From positions 15,001 to 79,000 of the forward strand of contig CAHIKZ030002035.1 of assembly GCA_903632075.3 (NCBI GenBank): a DNA stretch of 64,000 nucleotides, given 5' to 3'. A program made the translations under genes and the position numbers. Below are positions 20,807 to 31,670 of this stretch, in pieces (position 1 is the first letter of the stretch; every line of letters starts with the position of its first letter). Under the pieces are notes generated by a model. It worked only from the letters and a program-made list of their open reading frames with translations, searched no databases and was not told the DNA's origin. Source of the stretch: Acanthosepion pharaonis (taxonomy: Eukaryota > Mollusca > Cephalopoda > Sepiida > Sepiidae).

Positions 20807-21364
20807 TATTTGTTGGTTAGTTTAATATACGGGAAACAAAGCATATTAACCTGAGTCTTAGTGGCATTATCGCCTTGCACCGATTAAAAAAGAAAAATGT
20901 GAACTCAAACACGTGTACCCACGAAAAATAACATTTATAATATTAAGAAATAACTGTGGAACCCCTAGCGACCTTTTGAGGAACCCTCAGGTTCAGAGAA
21001 AGACCGGTTGAGAAACCCTGATGTGGAGAAATAAAATGTTGGTTTGCGATATTTGTGGCATAATATAGGTATGAATAGCAGAACGCAAATGATTAAATCT
21101 GTAGATGAAAAAAAGAAGATTCTGTTTGAACATCCTTGAAGGTTGAAAGTTAGGCAGCTTGAAAGACACTTGATTAATACGGTGGACACGACGACTGAAA
21201 GGTTGTGTTAACAACAACAAAGATAAGGACAAAAATATATTGGTATATAAACAATGCTAAATAATGATAACTCCGAATCCTATAAATTAAGACAGAAAAT
21301 AAAGGAAATTATTTATGACTCAACATAATTGTTGATTTGTGAATAGGTAAATATATAATGCATG
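20807..21364. other. no gene recognised
   Basis: AT-rich. Overlapping short minus-strand frames near 20965-21232 lack recognisable domains. Confidence 0.4.
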
Positions 21365-21610
21365 CGTGACTATATGTGCTTTTCTTTGGTTAAAAGAATA
21401 GAACACGACTTGACATGCAAATAGGGTAAATTACTGATAAATCCTCATCGCAGAAATGTAAACAATTTATATTTTGTGTTGTAAGAATAACTACTTTTAT
21501 GAGTGAATATTGCATTATATTTTTAACGATGTAAAAATGATGAAGAAAGATGTAATCTAAACAAGAGAACCAAATGTTTCAAAGGTATTGACGGGAATTG
21601 TGAAAAAAAT
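21365..21610. repeat. direct repeat D, copy 1
   Basis: Shares AGGGTAAATTACTGATAA, a GTGAATATTGCATTAT block and AAAATGATGAAGAAAGATGT with 22935-23190. It is next to repeat M at both places. Confidence 0.7.
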
Positions 21611-21639
21611 GATTCCAATTGTTAGCTATGATTAATTAC

Positions 21640-21830
21640 TGATGAAGATATCTTCGTCTATGTTCGATTTCATCACGATTCTTCTGTTAATCTTGGAGAT
21701 TAATTATACGTTCTTATTGCTCAAAGTAGAGTCCAATAGTGTTATAAAAACTTCGAAGAATTCCAGTAATATATTTTTAATCATTTCTAAGATACAACAG
21801 TTCAGAGCTTAATCTAACAAATGGACAATG
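21640..21830 (-). mobile_element. interspersed repeat M, copy 1
   Basis: Minus orientation of 42046-42300: GATTTCATCACGATTCTTCT, a GAGTCCAATAGTGTTATAAA block and CAGTTCAGAGCTTAAT. Class unknown and non-coding. Confidence 0.65.
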
Positions 21831-21837
21831 TGTGTGT

Positions 21838-21956
21838 GTGTATATATACAAAGATATAATATATAAAATATATATATGTAATACATATTATATATATAAT
21901 ATATACATAGATACCAGCAATTTTGGCTCCAAAACAATCTTTCAAATTAACACTAC

Positions 21957-22011
<55 letters not shown>
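21838..22011. repeat. (TA)n-rich region
   Basis: Broken TA/TG sequence 21838-21910 and a pure TA tract 21961-22011. Confidence 0.9.
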
Positions 22012-22014
<3 letters not shown>

Positions 22015-22059
22015 GTATAGGATTGGTATATACGGAATACATTTCAATAACCAACAATT

Positions 22060-22265
22060 ACTATTCTTAAAAGAGTGCTCAATACAGAGTAGAGCAAATA
22101 TAAGTATTTATTTAAAATTATAACATAAATATGTTATAAAATCACTACAAAAATAGCCATCTGGTGTCTTATCAAGTGATGATGTTGAATGCATTCATTA
22201 TCATCACTTGATAAGACACCAGATGGTTATTTTTTAGTGATTTTATAACATATTTATGTTATAAT
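22060..22265. repeat. fold-back PLE-end element with degenerate hammerhead arms
   Basis: Arms of about 80 bases (roughly 22095-22180 and 22193-22272) are near-perfect complements around a short loop. The left flank holds AAGAGTGCTCAATACAGAG. Each arm reads ATCACTTGATAAGACACCAG...TAGTGAT, which keeps stem I of a hammerhead, but GAAA is lost. Confidence 0.7.
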
Positions 22266-22270
22266 TTTAA

Positions 22271-22274
<4 letters not shown>

Positions 22275-22341
<67 letters not shown>
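22275..22341. repeat. (TA)n tract
   Basis: Pure TA. Confidence 0.95.
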
Positions 22342-22344
<3 letters not shown>

Positions 22345-22345
<1 letters not shown>

Positions 22346-22930
22346 CATTTCAATATTTCATGAGCTTCGATCTTTATCCATGATTAATTAATGATGAATG
22401 TTGTGTGAACTTACCCATAATAATAATAATGGACTATTCCTGACATTATAAATACTGCGCCTCTCAAGAGGTATGAGGATATTGTAAGACGAGGAGAGAT
22501 AATTGAAGGATATTATAAGGACATTGGAATAGTGATACTTGTCGAGACAACATAGTTCACTCTAACCAAATCTGATAGTCATTACTAATACTTCTACTTC
22601 TTTGTATTATATTTCTGTTGTAATATATCTTTGTATTCCATACCTGTGTTCGTGTTATTCTTTCATTGGTCCTAACCTTGGACCATCACCGTGGTACAAG
22701 GAACTTGGACCATAACAATGAACATGTCATTTTCGTTTATGATCGATTTTATCACGATTTTTCTGTTAAGCTTGTAGAGTAATTATGCATTCTTATTGCT
22801 CAAAATAGAGTCCAATAGTGTTATAAAGGACTCAGAGAATTCCAGTAAGATATCTTTAATCATTTTCAAGATACAACGGTTCAGAGCTTAATGCAACAAT
22901 TGGTGTTACACCCGATATATATATACTTTA
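22345..22930 (-). mobile_element. interspersed repeat M, copy 2, split by an LTR
   Basis: 22345-22398 and 22718-22930 together match the M copies at 42046 and 52249. The interruption is the solo LTR at 22399-22717. Confidence 0.75.
22399..22717. mobile_element. solo LTR, 319 bp
   Basis: Begins TGTTGTGTGAAC and ends GGACCATAACA, between two copies of ATGAA (22394-22398, 22718-22722). A TATAAATAC motif and an inverted CCTCTCAAGAGG lie near the start. Excising it restores repeat M. Related to 44821-45056 (shared GCCTCTCAAGAG) and by its ends to 31714-32050. Confidence 0.88.
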
Positions 22931-22934
22931 TACT

Positions 22935-23190
22935 TAAGTAAGTAAGCTTTTCTCAGGTTAAAAGAATAAGACACTAGTTGCCAAGTAAATAGGGTAAATT
23001 ACTGATAACTCCTGACCGCAGAAATTCAAACATAAAACTTATTTTGGATCGTAAGAATATTTTTTTTTTTTTTTTTTTTTGAGTGAATATTGCATTATTT
23101 TTTTAACGGTGTAAAAATGATGAAGAAAGATGTAATCTACAAAAGAGAAACAAAATGTTTCAAAAGTATTGAGGGAATTGTAAAACGATG
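22935..23190. repeat. direct repeat D, copy 2
   Basis: Same orientation as 21365-21610, interrupted by a T-homopolymer near 23060. 23191-23460 after it is AT-rich without features. Confidence 0.65.
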
Positions 23191-23459
23191 AACAGAGATA
23201 AGTGAAGAATACCACAAAAAGAATTGAAAATATTGGTAAAAATTAACATCGCCAAAAAGTTTTGAGAAACATTAAATGGGTAAAAAGGCCAAAAAAATGG
23301 ATTGAGCAGAAATATATTATTTAAGGAAGGTGATGTTGCGAATACAAACAGATATAAAAAAAATTCAGAATATGAAGAAAATAAGCTAAAGGCATGAAAG
23401 CAACTAAACTATCATTTGAGCGAAGTAATCCATGAAAACTAATTTTAAAAATCTGTCTA

Positions 23460-23690
23460 TATCTTAAATCATCTATTTAGATTATTCAGACTATTGTTCT
23501 CATCTTTGTCGCCATAGTTATTACAACGTTTCGGCATTTGTACGCTCTGGCCTTCTTCAGGTGATTGGAATGTCCAACTAAACCCTTTATTTCGCTCACT
23601 GGGGTAGACTGTTCTAGTTCCACGTGCCATGTCTAATGGATGTCAGTTATCCGTTATATGAGCTCTGGAAAAAAATGAAATGATAACAGC
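23460..23690 (-). mobile_element. SINE-D copy 1 (partial)
   Basis: Minus orientation of the family: the distal segment with CTGAAGAAGGCC...GCCGAAACGTTGTAA, truncated at the tRNA-like head. It faces the copy at 23784. Confidence 0.75.
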
Positions 23691-23783
23691 AAAAATTGCA
23701 ATGTGAGCACTGGTAAAAAAATTGTTACTGAAGACATTAGGTTTATAATACCCAGAAATTCATACACAGATGTCCTCAAGGAC

Positions 23784-24085
23784 ACATGGCACAGTGGATA
23801 AAGTCGTTAGTTAGATCCAGTGACAGGACCCAAATAGTGTGAGTTCAATACCCGGTTAAGGCAGTGGAGAACTTGAAGAGCGGAATTAACAGGAGATAAC
23901 TAATAACTGACATCCATTAGACATGGCACGTGGAACTAGAACACTTTACCCATTTGAGCGAAATAAAGGGTTCAGTTTGACATTCCAACCACCTGAAGCC
24001 TACAACGGCCGAAACGTTGTACGCTATAAATATGACGACAAAGATGGGGACAATAGTCCAAATAATGTAAACAGTATAATTTCGA
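23784..24085 (+). mobile_element. SINE-D copy 2
   Basis: Head GACACATGGCACAGTGGATA (box A-like) and GAGTTCAATACCCGG (box B-like). The body contains ACATCCATTAGACATGGCAC and ends CGGCCGAAACGTTGTACGC, then a tail. Confidence 0.8.
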
Positions 24086-24099
24086 AAATTAATTTTTAG

Positions 24100-24620
24100 T
24101 GATGAGTGTGAAGTTTCCAGACACAAACCTAGAAAGTGCTTTAAAGATTGCATCAAAACCAATCTCAAAGCTTTTGGGATATCATTTGGTACCTGGGAAC
24201 TGGAGGCTGAATGTCGACCTTCGTGGAGAACGACAGCTCATCAATGTTGTGAGCAGTTTAAAGAAGAGAAGGTGGAACATGCTAAGATTACGCGCGATCT
24301 TCGTAAAGGTAATCTTGAAGCGCTAACTTCCACCCTAACCTTACAACATGTATGTAGTTTATATGGTAATTTTCCTCTTTCAAAAACAGTTCTTCAAAGT
24401 CACTTTAGGTTCGATCCATTGAAAAAAAAACAGAAATCAATCCTTGTGCCTTCTTGTACACTTTGCAATAATGTATGCAAGTCAGCTTCTGGATTAACAA
24501 GACACATTCACGTTGATGCCGTGCTTGTTGGACTGCAGGGGTTTCCATTTTAGATGCAATATTTGCGCCAAAGCTTATAAAAGTAAGGCTGGTTTTAAAA
24601 AGTCATCTGCGCTCTCATGA
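24100..24620 (+). pseudogene. LINE ORF2 C-terminus with zinc-finger motifs
   Basis: Reads CFKDCIKTNLKAFGISFGTW, then CRPSWRTTAHQCCEQF, the standard LINE segment beyond the reverse transcriptase. CTLCNNVCKSASGLTRH and, after a frameshift, FRCNICAKAYKSKAGFKK follow, two C2H2-like fingers typical of one mollusc/echinoderm LINE group. Broken by stops and shifts. Confidence 0.85.
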
Positions 24621-24658
24621 TCGGTGAGTCTGAAAGTTATAAAAAAAAAGAAGTGCAA

Positions 24659-24664
<6 letters not shown>

Positions 24665-24703
<39 letters not shown>
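24665..24703. repeat. (TA)n tract
   Basis: TA tract between two LINE fragments that face each other. Confidence 0.95.
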
Positions 24704-24704
<1 letters not shown>

Positions 24705-24985
24705 TTCTTTATGTACCGTGTCCCACCATGGGTCTCCACAACTTTCCGACCGTTCTGGCTCTTAATAAACTTTGGATTTCTGTTATTTCAAACTTCTCTT
24801 CCGCCATCCATTTACTCAAGCTCACTAAGGAGGTTATGCGCTGTTGTTCTCTGTCCCTCTTGCTCTCCATCTGTCCCGTGAGTATCAAATTTTCCAAGCC
24901 CTCTTTCCTCATTACGTGGCCCAGAATCCTCAACACTCTTTTTCTGACGTTAAGTATTACTTTCCTCTTTGTTTCCATTTTCTGA
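24704..24985 (-). pseudogene. LINE 3' fragment
   Basis: Minus strand reads ILGHVMRKEGLENLILTGQM, then SLSKWMAEEKFE and WRPMVGHGT, the same LINE family as 8050-8745. Confidence 0.85.
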
Positions 24986-25059
24986 AAAACTTCCTTTTTA
25001 CTCAGATGTTCGGTCCACAGTATTCTCAGTATCCTTCTGAAGAACTATTGACAGGCTAA

Positions 25060-25610
25060 AAAGACGAAAGATACAGCAACAAATATCTGTAAACGAAGTT
25101 CTGTCAAGTAAAATAACTGAAATTTATATGATAACAACCAAGATGTGTCTCCCACACAGAGAGACGGTGAGGCATTAAATGAATGCACTCTGCGTCCGTT
25201 CACGTGTTTAGCGTTTTCAAAGTGAACATATTAGTTCGACTTCAATAATGATTCTTCATCACTGATAGATGTTATTATCGAGATTTTTCACCTTTATTAT
25301 CAGGACACTTTTATTACCTACACTCTTATTTTGGGAGAGATGCCTTCATCTGCTATGTCTAAAATAGAACAACGGTATTCTTTCCCATTGAGAAGTATAC
25401 TGACGCTTTCTACTGGAAGTCTGAAATAGAATCAAGGCATGTCCAGAGATACACAGTAAGTCGCTAACATAAATCAAATGTTATTTGCCTTCATGACACT
25501 TTCACTTGAATATTTCATTTTTGATGGCTTCACGGCTCTCCAGAATAGAAAATAGGTCCGATTTCATATACTACTCGGTTTTAGCAAAGTTTTCTATTCC
25601 AGTATAAAAG
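25060..25610. other. no gene recognised
   Basis: Non-repetitive by eye. No open frame with a recognisable domain. Confidence 0.4.
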
Positions 25611-25612
25611 AC

Positions 25613-25617
25613 CCCCC

Positions 25618-25710
<93 letters not shown>
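25613..25710. repeat. (CA)n-(TA)n
   Basis: Short CA run then about 80 bases of TA. Confidence 0.95.
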
Positions 25711-25714
<4 letters not shown>

Positions 25715-25719
25715 TTGTT

Positions 25720-26137
25720 GGACTCTCCCGTCATATTCGACGTATGAGGGTCAAGCAGCTCAGTTCCTAAGGACCGACAGCCAGACAACCTGCACGTATG
25801 AATTGATTATAGTGGTGAAGGTTTTGTGCAGAACCAACCACACTTTTTGAAGGGCTGAATACAGAGAACTCGTGAACAATGTGCCACAAGGTCCCCAAAC
25901 GACCCTAAACAGGTTTTGAATTCAGAGTTGTCCTTCTCCTAGACCAGTTTCCATCCACGGCTATAGAACAAAGTCTGTCCTGCTATTTACCCGTAGCTGG
26001 AGGAAGAAGAATTGGATTAATATCTTTTCTCAAGTGTATTAGCACATGAGTGTATGCAATGGATTCGACTGTAATTGGAATTCACTCGGCTCTCCGATTC
26101 CTCAATCCGAGCCGCTCTCCACTACTTCACCGTGCCT

Positions 26138-26140
<3 letters not shown>
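25720..26140 (-). mobile_element. SINE-C copy 2, near full length
   Basis: Minus strand: GGAGGCACGGTGAAG head near 26140, then GCGGCTCGGATTGAGGAATC, a B-box-like CAGTCGAATCC, tail AGAAAAGATATTAATCCAAT and the distal part shared with 16390 and 36291. Flanked on both sides by (TA)n. Confidence 0.8.

Positions 26141-26141
<1 letters not shown>

Positions 26142-26193
<52 letters not shown>
26142..26193. repeat. (TA)n tract
   Basis: Pure TA. Confidence 0.95.
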
Positions 26194-26196
<3 letters not shown>

Positions 26197-26640
26197 AGCA
26201 TTTCACCCCAAGCAAGGCGGGAAGCCACGAAGACGCAAGGAGTTACAGAAAATTTAGAGCAAAATCAGATAGGAGTGATAGAAGAAAGGATGAGGGTAGT
26301 GGATAGATCAAGGCAACTGGAGATGTCGATTGACATTACACTTGAATTGCTGGAGATTATAGCTCACAGGGAAACAGGAATAGGGAAGGGAGTTCCACAG
26401 GCGAGAGGTGTGAGACATGAAGCTATTAGAGTAGAAGAGACGGCTACATTTAGGAGTTTCGACAGTGAAGGTGTGAGAGCGGGATGCCAGCCTCGTAAGG
26501 CGCTGGAACTCATGACGTCTGGGAACCAGCGAATGCAGCTCCTCTGAGCAATTTCCATGAAAGTATTTGTAGAACAGACAGAGGGAGGCGACGGCGCGTC
26601 TGTGAGAAAGTGACTATATATTGATAATATTGGTGGTCAA
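26194..26640. mobile_element. interspersed repeat R1, copy 2 (longest)
   Basis: CACCCCAAGCAAGGCGGGAA start, then CAACTGGAGATGTCGATTGA, GGGAGTTCCACAGGCGAGAG and GGGAACCAGCGAATGCAG. A 165-codon open frame runs through, but the homologous copies do not keep it. Confidence 0.75.
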
Positions 26641-26721
26641 TGTATATATATATTGATGAATTGGATCGTGAGTACGATTCCAATGTAATAAATTATAACC
26701 ATGGAATATTAGTATTTGAGC

Positions 26722-26726
<5 letters not shown>

Positions 26727-26811
<85 letters not shown>
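26727..26811. repeat. (TA)n tract
   Basis: Pure TA, followed by a 40-base SINE-C-end fragment (TCGTCGTTTTCAACGTATGA). Confidence 0.95.
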
Positions 26812-26813
<2 letters not shown>

Positions 26814-26934
26814 GGACTTTCTCGTCGTTTTCAACGTATGAGTGTCTTTCAGTTCAGATTTTATGCTTATTTTTCGTATGAGACAACAATCCTTCATGTG
26901 ATTTGCAAACAAGTCCACATGAGGCACGTGCTGA

Positions 26935-27575
26935 AGGATTGACCGTCACATGGGCTGATGTATTGGCCCAAGATTTAGTGTTGGTTCTTAATTCTCTCAG
27001 ATGGTTGAAACGATTCTTTTCAAAGTTAGGTTACATTTGCAACCGAGGTATACCTCGGTAGCAAATGTTTCTCCAGTTCGCTCTGTTTTCAACAGAGAGT
27101 TCGAACTTCTCTAAAGGGATGTTTGCAGTATTTAAATTGCATTTAAATTTGTCCTTGAATCGTAACCAAGGACGGCCTAATTAGCTTACCATGAATAAGT
27201 TGGCTACACATGAGGATTTTCGGCATCTGATAATCACTCATTCTGATGACATGACTGACCCATCTGAACTGCGATTACACCAGAAAGGATTCGATAGCAC
27301 CGATGCCACATTCGATGCAAAAATTGGGTTAAAGATTTTGTCCTGGCGAGTATAAAGGCATATTGAACGAAAACAGCGTCTATGAAAAGCATCGGTGATT
27401 GGTGTGTGTCCTGTATGGCGTGCACCATTCTGACCCATAAAGAAATATGGTGAGAATGACTGCTCGATAGACACTGATTTTCGTTTTCCGTGAATTTCCA
27501 TGCTTATGCTTCCCAAAGGCATTGGTTGTCTTTGATATTCGGTTAACTATCTCGTCATTCAAAACTTTCTCGTCA
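26935..27575 (-). pseudogene. LINE reverse transcriptase C-terminal fragment
   Basis: Minus strand reads NDEIVNRISKTTNAFGKHKH, then ISVYRAVILTIFLYGSE, DAFHRRCFRSI and FRWVSHVIRMSDYQMPK, a different LINE lineage from 8050 (the H.RCLRSI / GHV.RM type). Many frameshifts. Confidence 0.82.
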
Positions 27576-27578
27576 TAG

Positions 27579-27637
<59 letters not shown>

Positions 27638-27712
27638 ATTGCATATATATAGATTGATTACATATATATATATAGATGGATTATTATTATTATATATATA
27701 GATATATTATAT

Positions 27713-27775
<63 letters not shown>

Positions 27776-27904
27776 GTATTACATTTATATATATGTATAT
27801 AATTATATATATATAAATATATATATATATGTATTACATATATATGTATTATATATATATATGTATATATATATATATGTATGTATTATATATATATATG
27901 TAAT

Positions 27905-27966
<62 letters not shown>
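27576..27966. repeat. complex TA/TG/CA satellite-like block
   Basis: TA tracts, ATATGTAT motifs and (CA)n at 27905-27930. Frames through it encode only Ile-Tyr repeats. Confidence 0.93.
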
Positions 27967-27969
<3 letters not shown>

Positions 27970-28194
27970 GAAAGAGAATCTGTGAATCGATTGCTTATAA
28001 AATCCCGTAACGTTTATGTTATTTATACTTCCTGTACTAGCACACATAGACAATATGGCCGTGTCTGAAATTGCAAATGTATCATAGGATTAAACGAGAT
28101 CTGAGTGTAAGATGTTTTTATTAATACTTAAGATCACACAATGCAAAGTTTGAGATCCACTAAAGTTAGAGGATCCATAAGGAATGACCTTTGA

Positions 28195-28290
28195 CTTGAA
28201 GAGTTTAAATTTTACTTGGTTCTTTTTGCTTAGCGACATATCAACACTTCTATGGGTTGTTTCATGCCGAAATCTAGATGTGTACTCAAG
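28195..28290 (+). mobile_element. fragment of the satellite-element end
   Basis: GACATATCAACACTTCTATGG, GTTGTTTCATGCCGA: the conserved end without the 32-bp units. Confidence 0.6.
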
Positions 28291-28334
28291 GGGGGATTGG
28301 GGAGATAATAATGGTTTTAGTGAAATAAGTCTTA

Positions 28335-28575
28335 CTAATTAACCCATACCTGGTAGGGAGAAGAGGTGGATCAATATCTTTTCCAATGGTATTTGCGGGT
28401 AAGTGAATATAACGAATCCAGCTGGTACGAGAACTCACGTCTCGTATAAACAATTCTGAGCCGTTATCCATTACACCACCCGCACATCCAAGCTTACAAC
28501 ACCTTGTTCTCCCAAGCAGTCACCTATCTAATTAACTACCAAGTTCGACGATGCTTAAATTCTGTGATTGTCTTT
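28335..28575 (-). mobile_element. SINE-F: 5S rRNA-like head joined to tRNA-like part, copy 2
   Basis: Minus strand: 28575-28489 aligns to 5S rRNA (GCTTAAG, TTGGTAGTTAATTAGATAGG, TGACTGCTTGGGAGAACAAG, GTGTTGTAAGCTT). Then the tRNA-like GGATGTGCGGGTGGTGTAAT, GGATAACGGC, and a tail ending GAAAAGATATTGATCCACCT. The tail matches SINE-C, so C and F share a tail but differ in head. Confidence 0.75.
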
Positions 28576-29055
28576 ACCACCATCGTCATCTTTCAACCTC
28601 CCTCTGTTTGGGCGGAACACGATTGACAATCCCTTTTCACACTTTTTGGTCTGGTATTGTGGTCTCCAGATCCCCAATGTTCAACACTGAGTCCCGACCT
28701 ATGATGTCTGGTAAAGTCAATTTTCGTGAGAAGACACTTCCAGAAGGCTGCCATAGGAGTAATGATGAGTCGATTTCCCTGTCCACTCGGCGGCAGTGAT
28801 CGGCAAACTGTAATGTTTTTGCTTGAGCTAAAGAGAAATTTGTCCTAGTTTTCCGTAAATTGTGTTAAGTGTTGCATGGGATCTCCAACTGATGTTCTTG
28901 ATTTTTTTAAGAAGATCTGTTTATGTTCCATCTAGTCGCCTTTCAAGTAATTTTGCTGTCATCATTATACGTTTTTACCAGAGCTCATATTGCAACTTTG
29001 TTGTTGAACACTGGTAAAAATGGTTGCTGAAGACATTAGGCTTATAATACCCAGA
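28576..29055. other. no gene recognised
   Basis: 28600-28800 looks moderately unique (TTGGGCGGAACACGATTGAC). It may be a retroelement fragment but has no readable domain. Confidence 0.35.
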
Positions 29056-29345
29056 AATTCATACCCAGATATCCACAAGGACACATGGCACAGTAGGTAA
29101 AGGCGTTGTTTAGATCCAGTGACCCAAAGAGTGTGAGTTCAATACCCGGCTAAGGCCGTGGAGAACTTTCAGAGGGGAATTAACAGGAGATAACTGATAA
29201 CTGACATCCATCAAACTAGAGCAGTCTATCCCACTGAGCAAAATAAAGGATTCGACATTCCAACCACCTAAAGAAGTCCGGAGCGTACAACGGCCGAAAC
29301 GGTGTAATAAATATGGCGACAAAAATGAGGACAATAGTCCGAATA
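29056..29345 (+). mobile_element. SINE-D copy 3
   Basis: GACACATGGCACAGTAGGTA head, B-box-like GAGTTCAATACCCGG, end ACAACGGCCGAAACGGTGTA. Confidence 0.8.
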
Positions 29346-30099
29346 ATATAAAATTAACTATTTTTTTTTTATCCATAATATAGAATGTGTTAAAATTATT
29401 CAACTTCTTAACAAGAAAAATTTCAAGGTGATGTTAAAAGTTTCCGCAAAACATTGTTGATTTATTTAAATTGGAATCATCTTTTATGGCATGTATCTAA
29501 TTTGTATTTACAGACATTGTATTTATTTTCCGTTTTTCTAGTTGAATTGTTCGCCTATATTGCATCTGATCCATTATTGTACATAATTAGATTACAATGA
29601 AATTTGTATTTTATATGAATACTATCTTATGAAAATTGATATGTTCTAGAGTGGGGGCGTATCATCAAGTGGCATTTTGATTTTTGCTTAACTTAGACAT
29701 TTTATCCATCTCACCCTGTAGATAATCACACTTACCTGTTACTAACGGTATCTCTAAACATCTGTTTACAAATTTCAAATCATGCGTATAAGTCGTCGAT
29801 GATTATTTGATGAATTTTCACTGAAGGAAAATTCTTTAATACTACGAGTAATACGTCTTTCCAGTGTGTAATTCGAGTGTGAGCGACAACGGATTTATTG
29901 GTTATTCATCAAAATAATGTTTGAAAGGAAATCTAATGAGATCATGTTGTAATTGCTATCGGTTTCAGTTCTGGGGAAACGCTAAAAGGAAAGTGTGAAA
30001 AGGCCGGATCGGATTTGATCCACAATTAATTATTTGAACCATTATTGAGTAACGAGAACAGAGACACCTTGAAAACCTGAAGAATTTTGTTTGTTTTGT
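29346..30099. other. AT-rich spacer
   Basis: No gene or repeat head recognised. Confidence 0.45.
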
Positions 30100-30610
30100 T
30101 TTACGGCATATCAACAACTAAATGGGTCATTTAATGCCGACAACTTTTTTTTTTCCTGGTAATATTTTTGTTTTGTCAAAAATTTATTTCTGGTAATATT
30201 TTTTTTCCTCAAAATTGTATAGCTGGTAATATTATTTCCAAAAACGTATTGCTGGTAATATTTTTTTTTCAAAAATGTATTGACGGTAATTGTTTTTTTC
30301 CTTCAAAATTTTATTTCTGGTAATAAATTTTTACAGAGTATTTCGGGTATAAAAACCTATTTTTACACTTTCATAATGCTTTTTACCTCATTTTCGGGGT
30401 TAACTATTTGACCATAGCTTGGACCCTAACAGGTGCTACCACCCCGGGTCAGGGTGGACCTGGGAACTCCAGCAATTAAGATCAGAGGCCTTGCTGTTGG
30501 ACGTAGTCTACTGTCTTACCCTGGACGCGGATGTAGTTTACCGTCATACCCAGGACGCACCTGAAGAAGTCCAATTATCACTAAGGTCTATTGAATCCTT
30601 TAATCTGTCT
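30100..30610 (+). mobile_element. satellite element, copy with few 32-bp units
   Basis: Order on plus strand: conserved end (GGCATATCAACAACTAAATG...AATGCCGACAA), about five degenerate GGTAATATTTTT...AATGTATTGC units, then the head CCCTAACAGGTGCTACCACC, CAGGGTGGACCTGGGAACTC. A 30-base repeat (GTAGTTTACCGTCATACCCAG) follows. Confidence 0.8.
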
Positions 30611-30952
30611 GAGAACCAGCTGGCGTCTGTACGTCATCAACTGTAACTTCTGAGTCGCTAAATCTTTTTAATCATTTTCACTTTTTTTTGGCCATTACAA
30701 GTCAGACATATTCTCACGGATAATATATTTCACTTAACGAAATTACAAGACTTTCTATGATAAGATGCAATGAATTAAAAAAAAGCGAATGGCAAATGAT
30801 AAAATCTTTCACAGGTGCTCTAAGGTGTTATGTAGTTTTTGACTGTATATAAACAAAAAGAGGCTGCCCTTCTGTCAAATGTACGAATATTCTCGTTTAT
30901 TCCTTCACCAAAAAAAAATTAAAAAAAAAAAACAAAAAAAAAAAACGGAAAA
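30611..30952. other. AT-rich, A-homopolymer rich spacer
   Basis: No gene. Poly(A) runs near 30910-30945. Confidence 0.45.
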
Positions 30953-31500
30953 TACATAATTACCTTCCGAGTATCCGATGCGTATGGACATGAGAAAAAA
31001 AAAGAAAAAGTAAAAATCCCCCAGAAATCACGTAAAGCTCACACCATTGCGATTGGCTGTTGGTTAACTTCCAATCAAATACGTCACAGAGGGGTATGGT
31101 TCGCCTAATATAATTCAGTGTCTGCAGGCTGTCAATTGAGCTTAGAGGCGCATCATCCATAAATTTTTAAGTATACATATATAATCATTATATTTTTATG
31201 GTATGGGGCGCGTTTTGTAGGACCCCCCTTGAGAGGATGCGGTATTATGGTGTATGGAGGATTGATTGGTGATGGACGAGTTTTTATGGTGAATGGGCAA
31301 ATTGTATTGGGTCGTGAATCAGATTAGCTAGCTATAAGATAGTTAGTGACGACCAGCCTCAACCCCTCTCCATTTTGGCCTTGTGCCATAATTGTGTAAT
31401 TTTACGCAATAAAGAGACTCATCAGCTGGCGAGAGGAAACTTGACACATCACTGACGACGCCCTCTAGCGTATATTCGAAGTAATGTAGAATATAAAAAA
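30953..31500. repeat. long direct repeat L, copy 1
   Basis: ATTACCTTCCGAGTATCCGA, CTCACACCATTGCGATTGGC, CATCACTGACGACGCCCTCT, CGTATATTCGAAGTAA are all shared with copy 2. CAAT-like GATTGGC suggests a promoter-bearing element. Class not determined. Confidence 0.6.
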
Positions 31501-31670
31501 TAATGAAAACTTCTAACTCTCGGTACTGTATTTCTTGTGGATACTTAATTTAATTTATTTTAATCGTAAAAACAATGTAAATTTTCTAATTATTTTATGC
31601 TTACATTTTGTTTTAATAATGGTAATCATCAGCTGTCATGAGGAACCTTGATGTGGGGGGGGCGGAAGGC

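Noticed and set aside
22193..22272. Working hammerhead in the 22.2-kb palindrome
   Set aside because: Stem I is recognisable but GAAA and stem II are lost.
26050..26547. 165-codon frame
   Set aside because: Spans SINE-C, a (TA)n tract and repeat R1; other R1 copies break the frame.
28489..28575. Functional 5S rRNA gene
   Set aside because: Only part of 5S, with many changes, and fused to a tRNA-like sequence.
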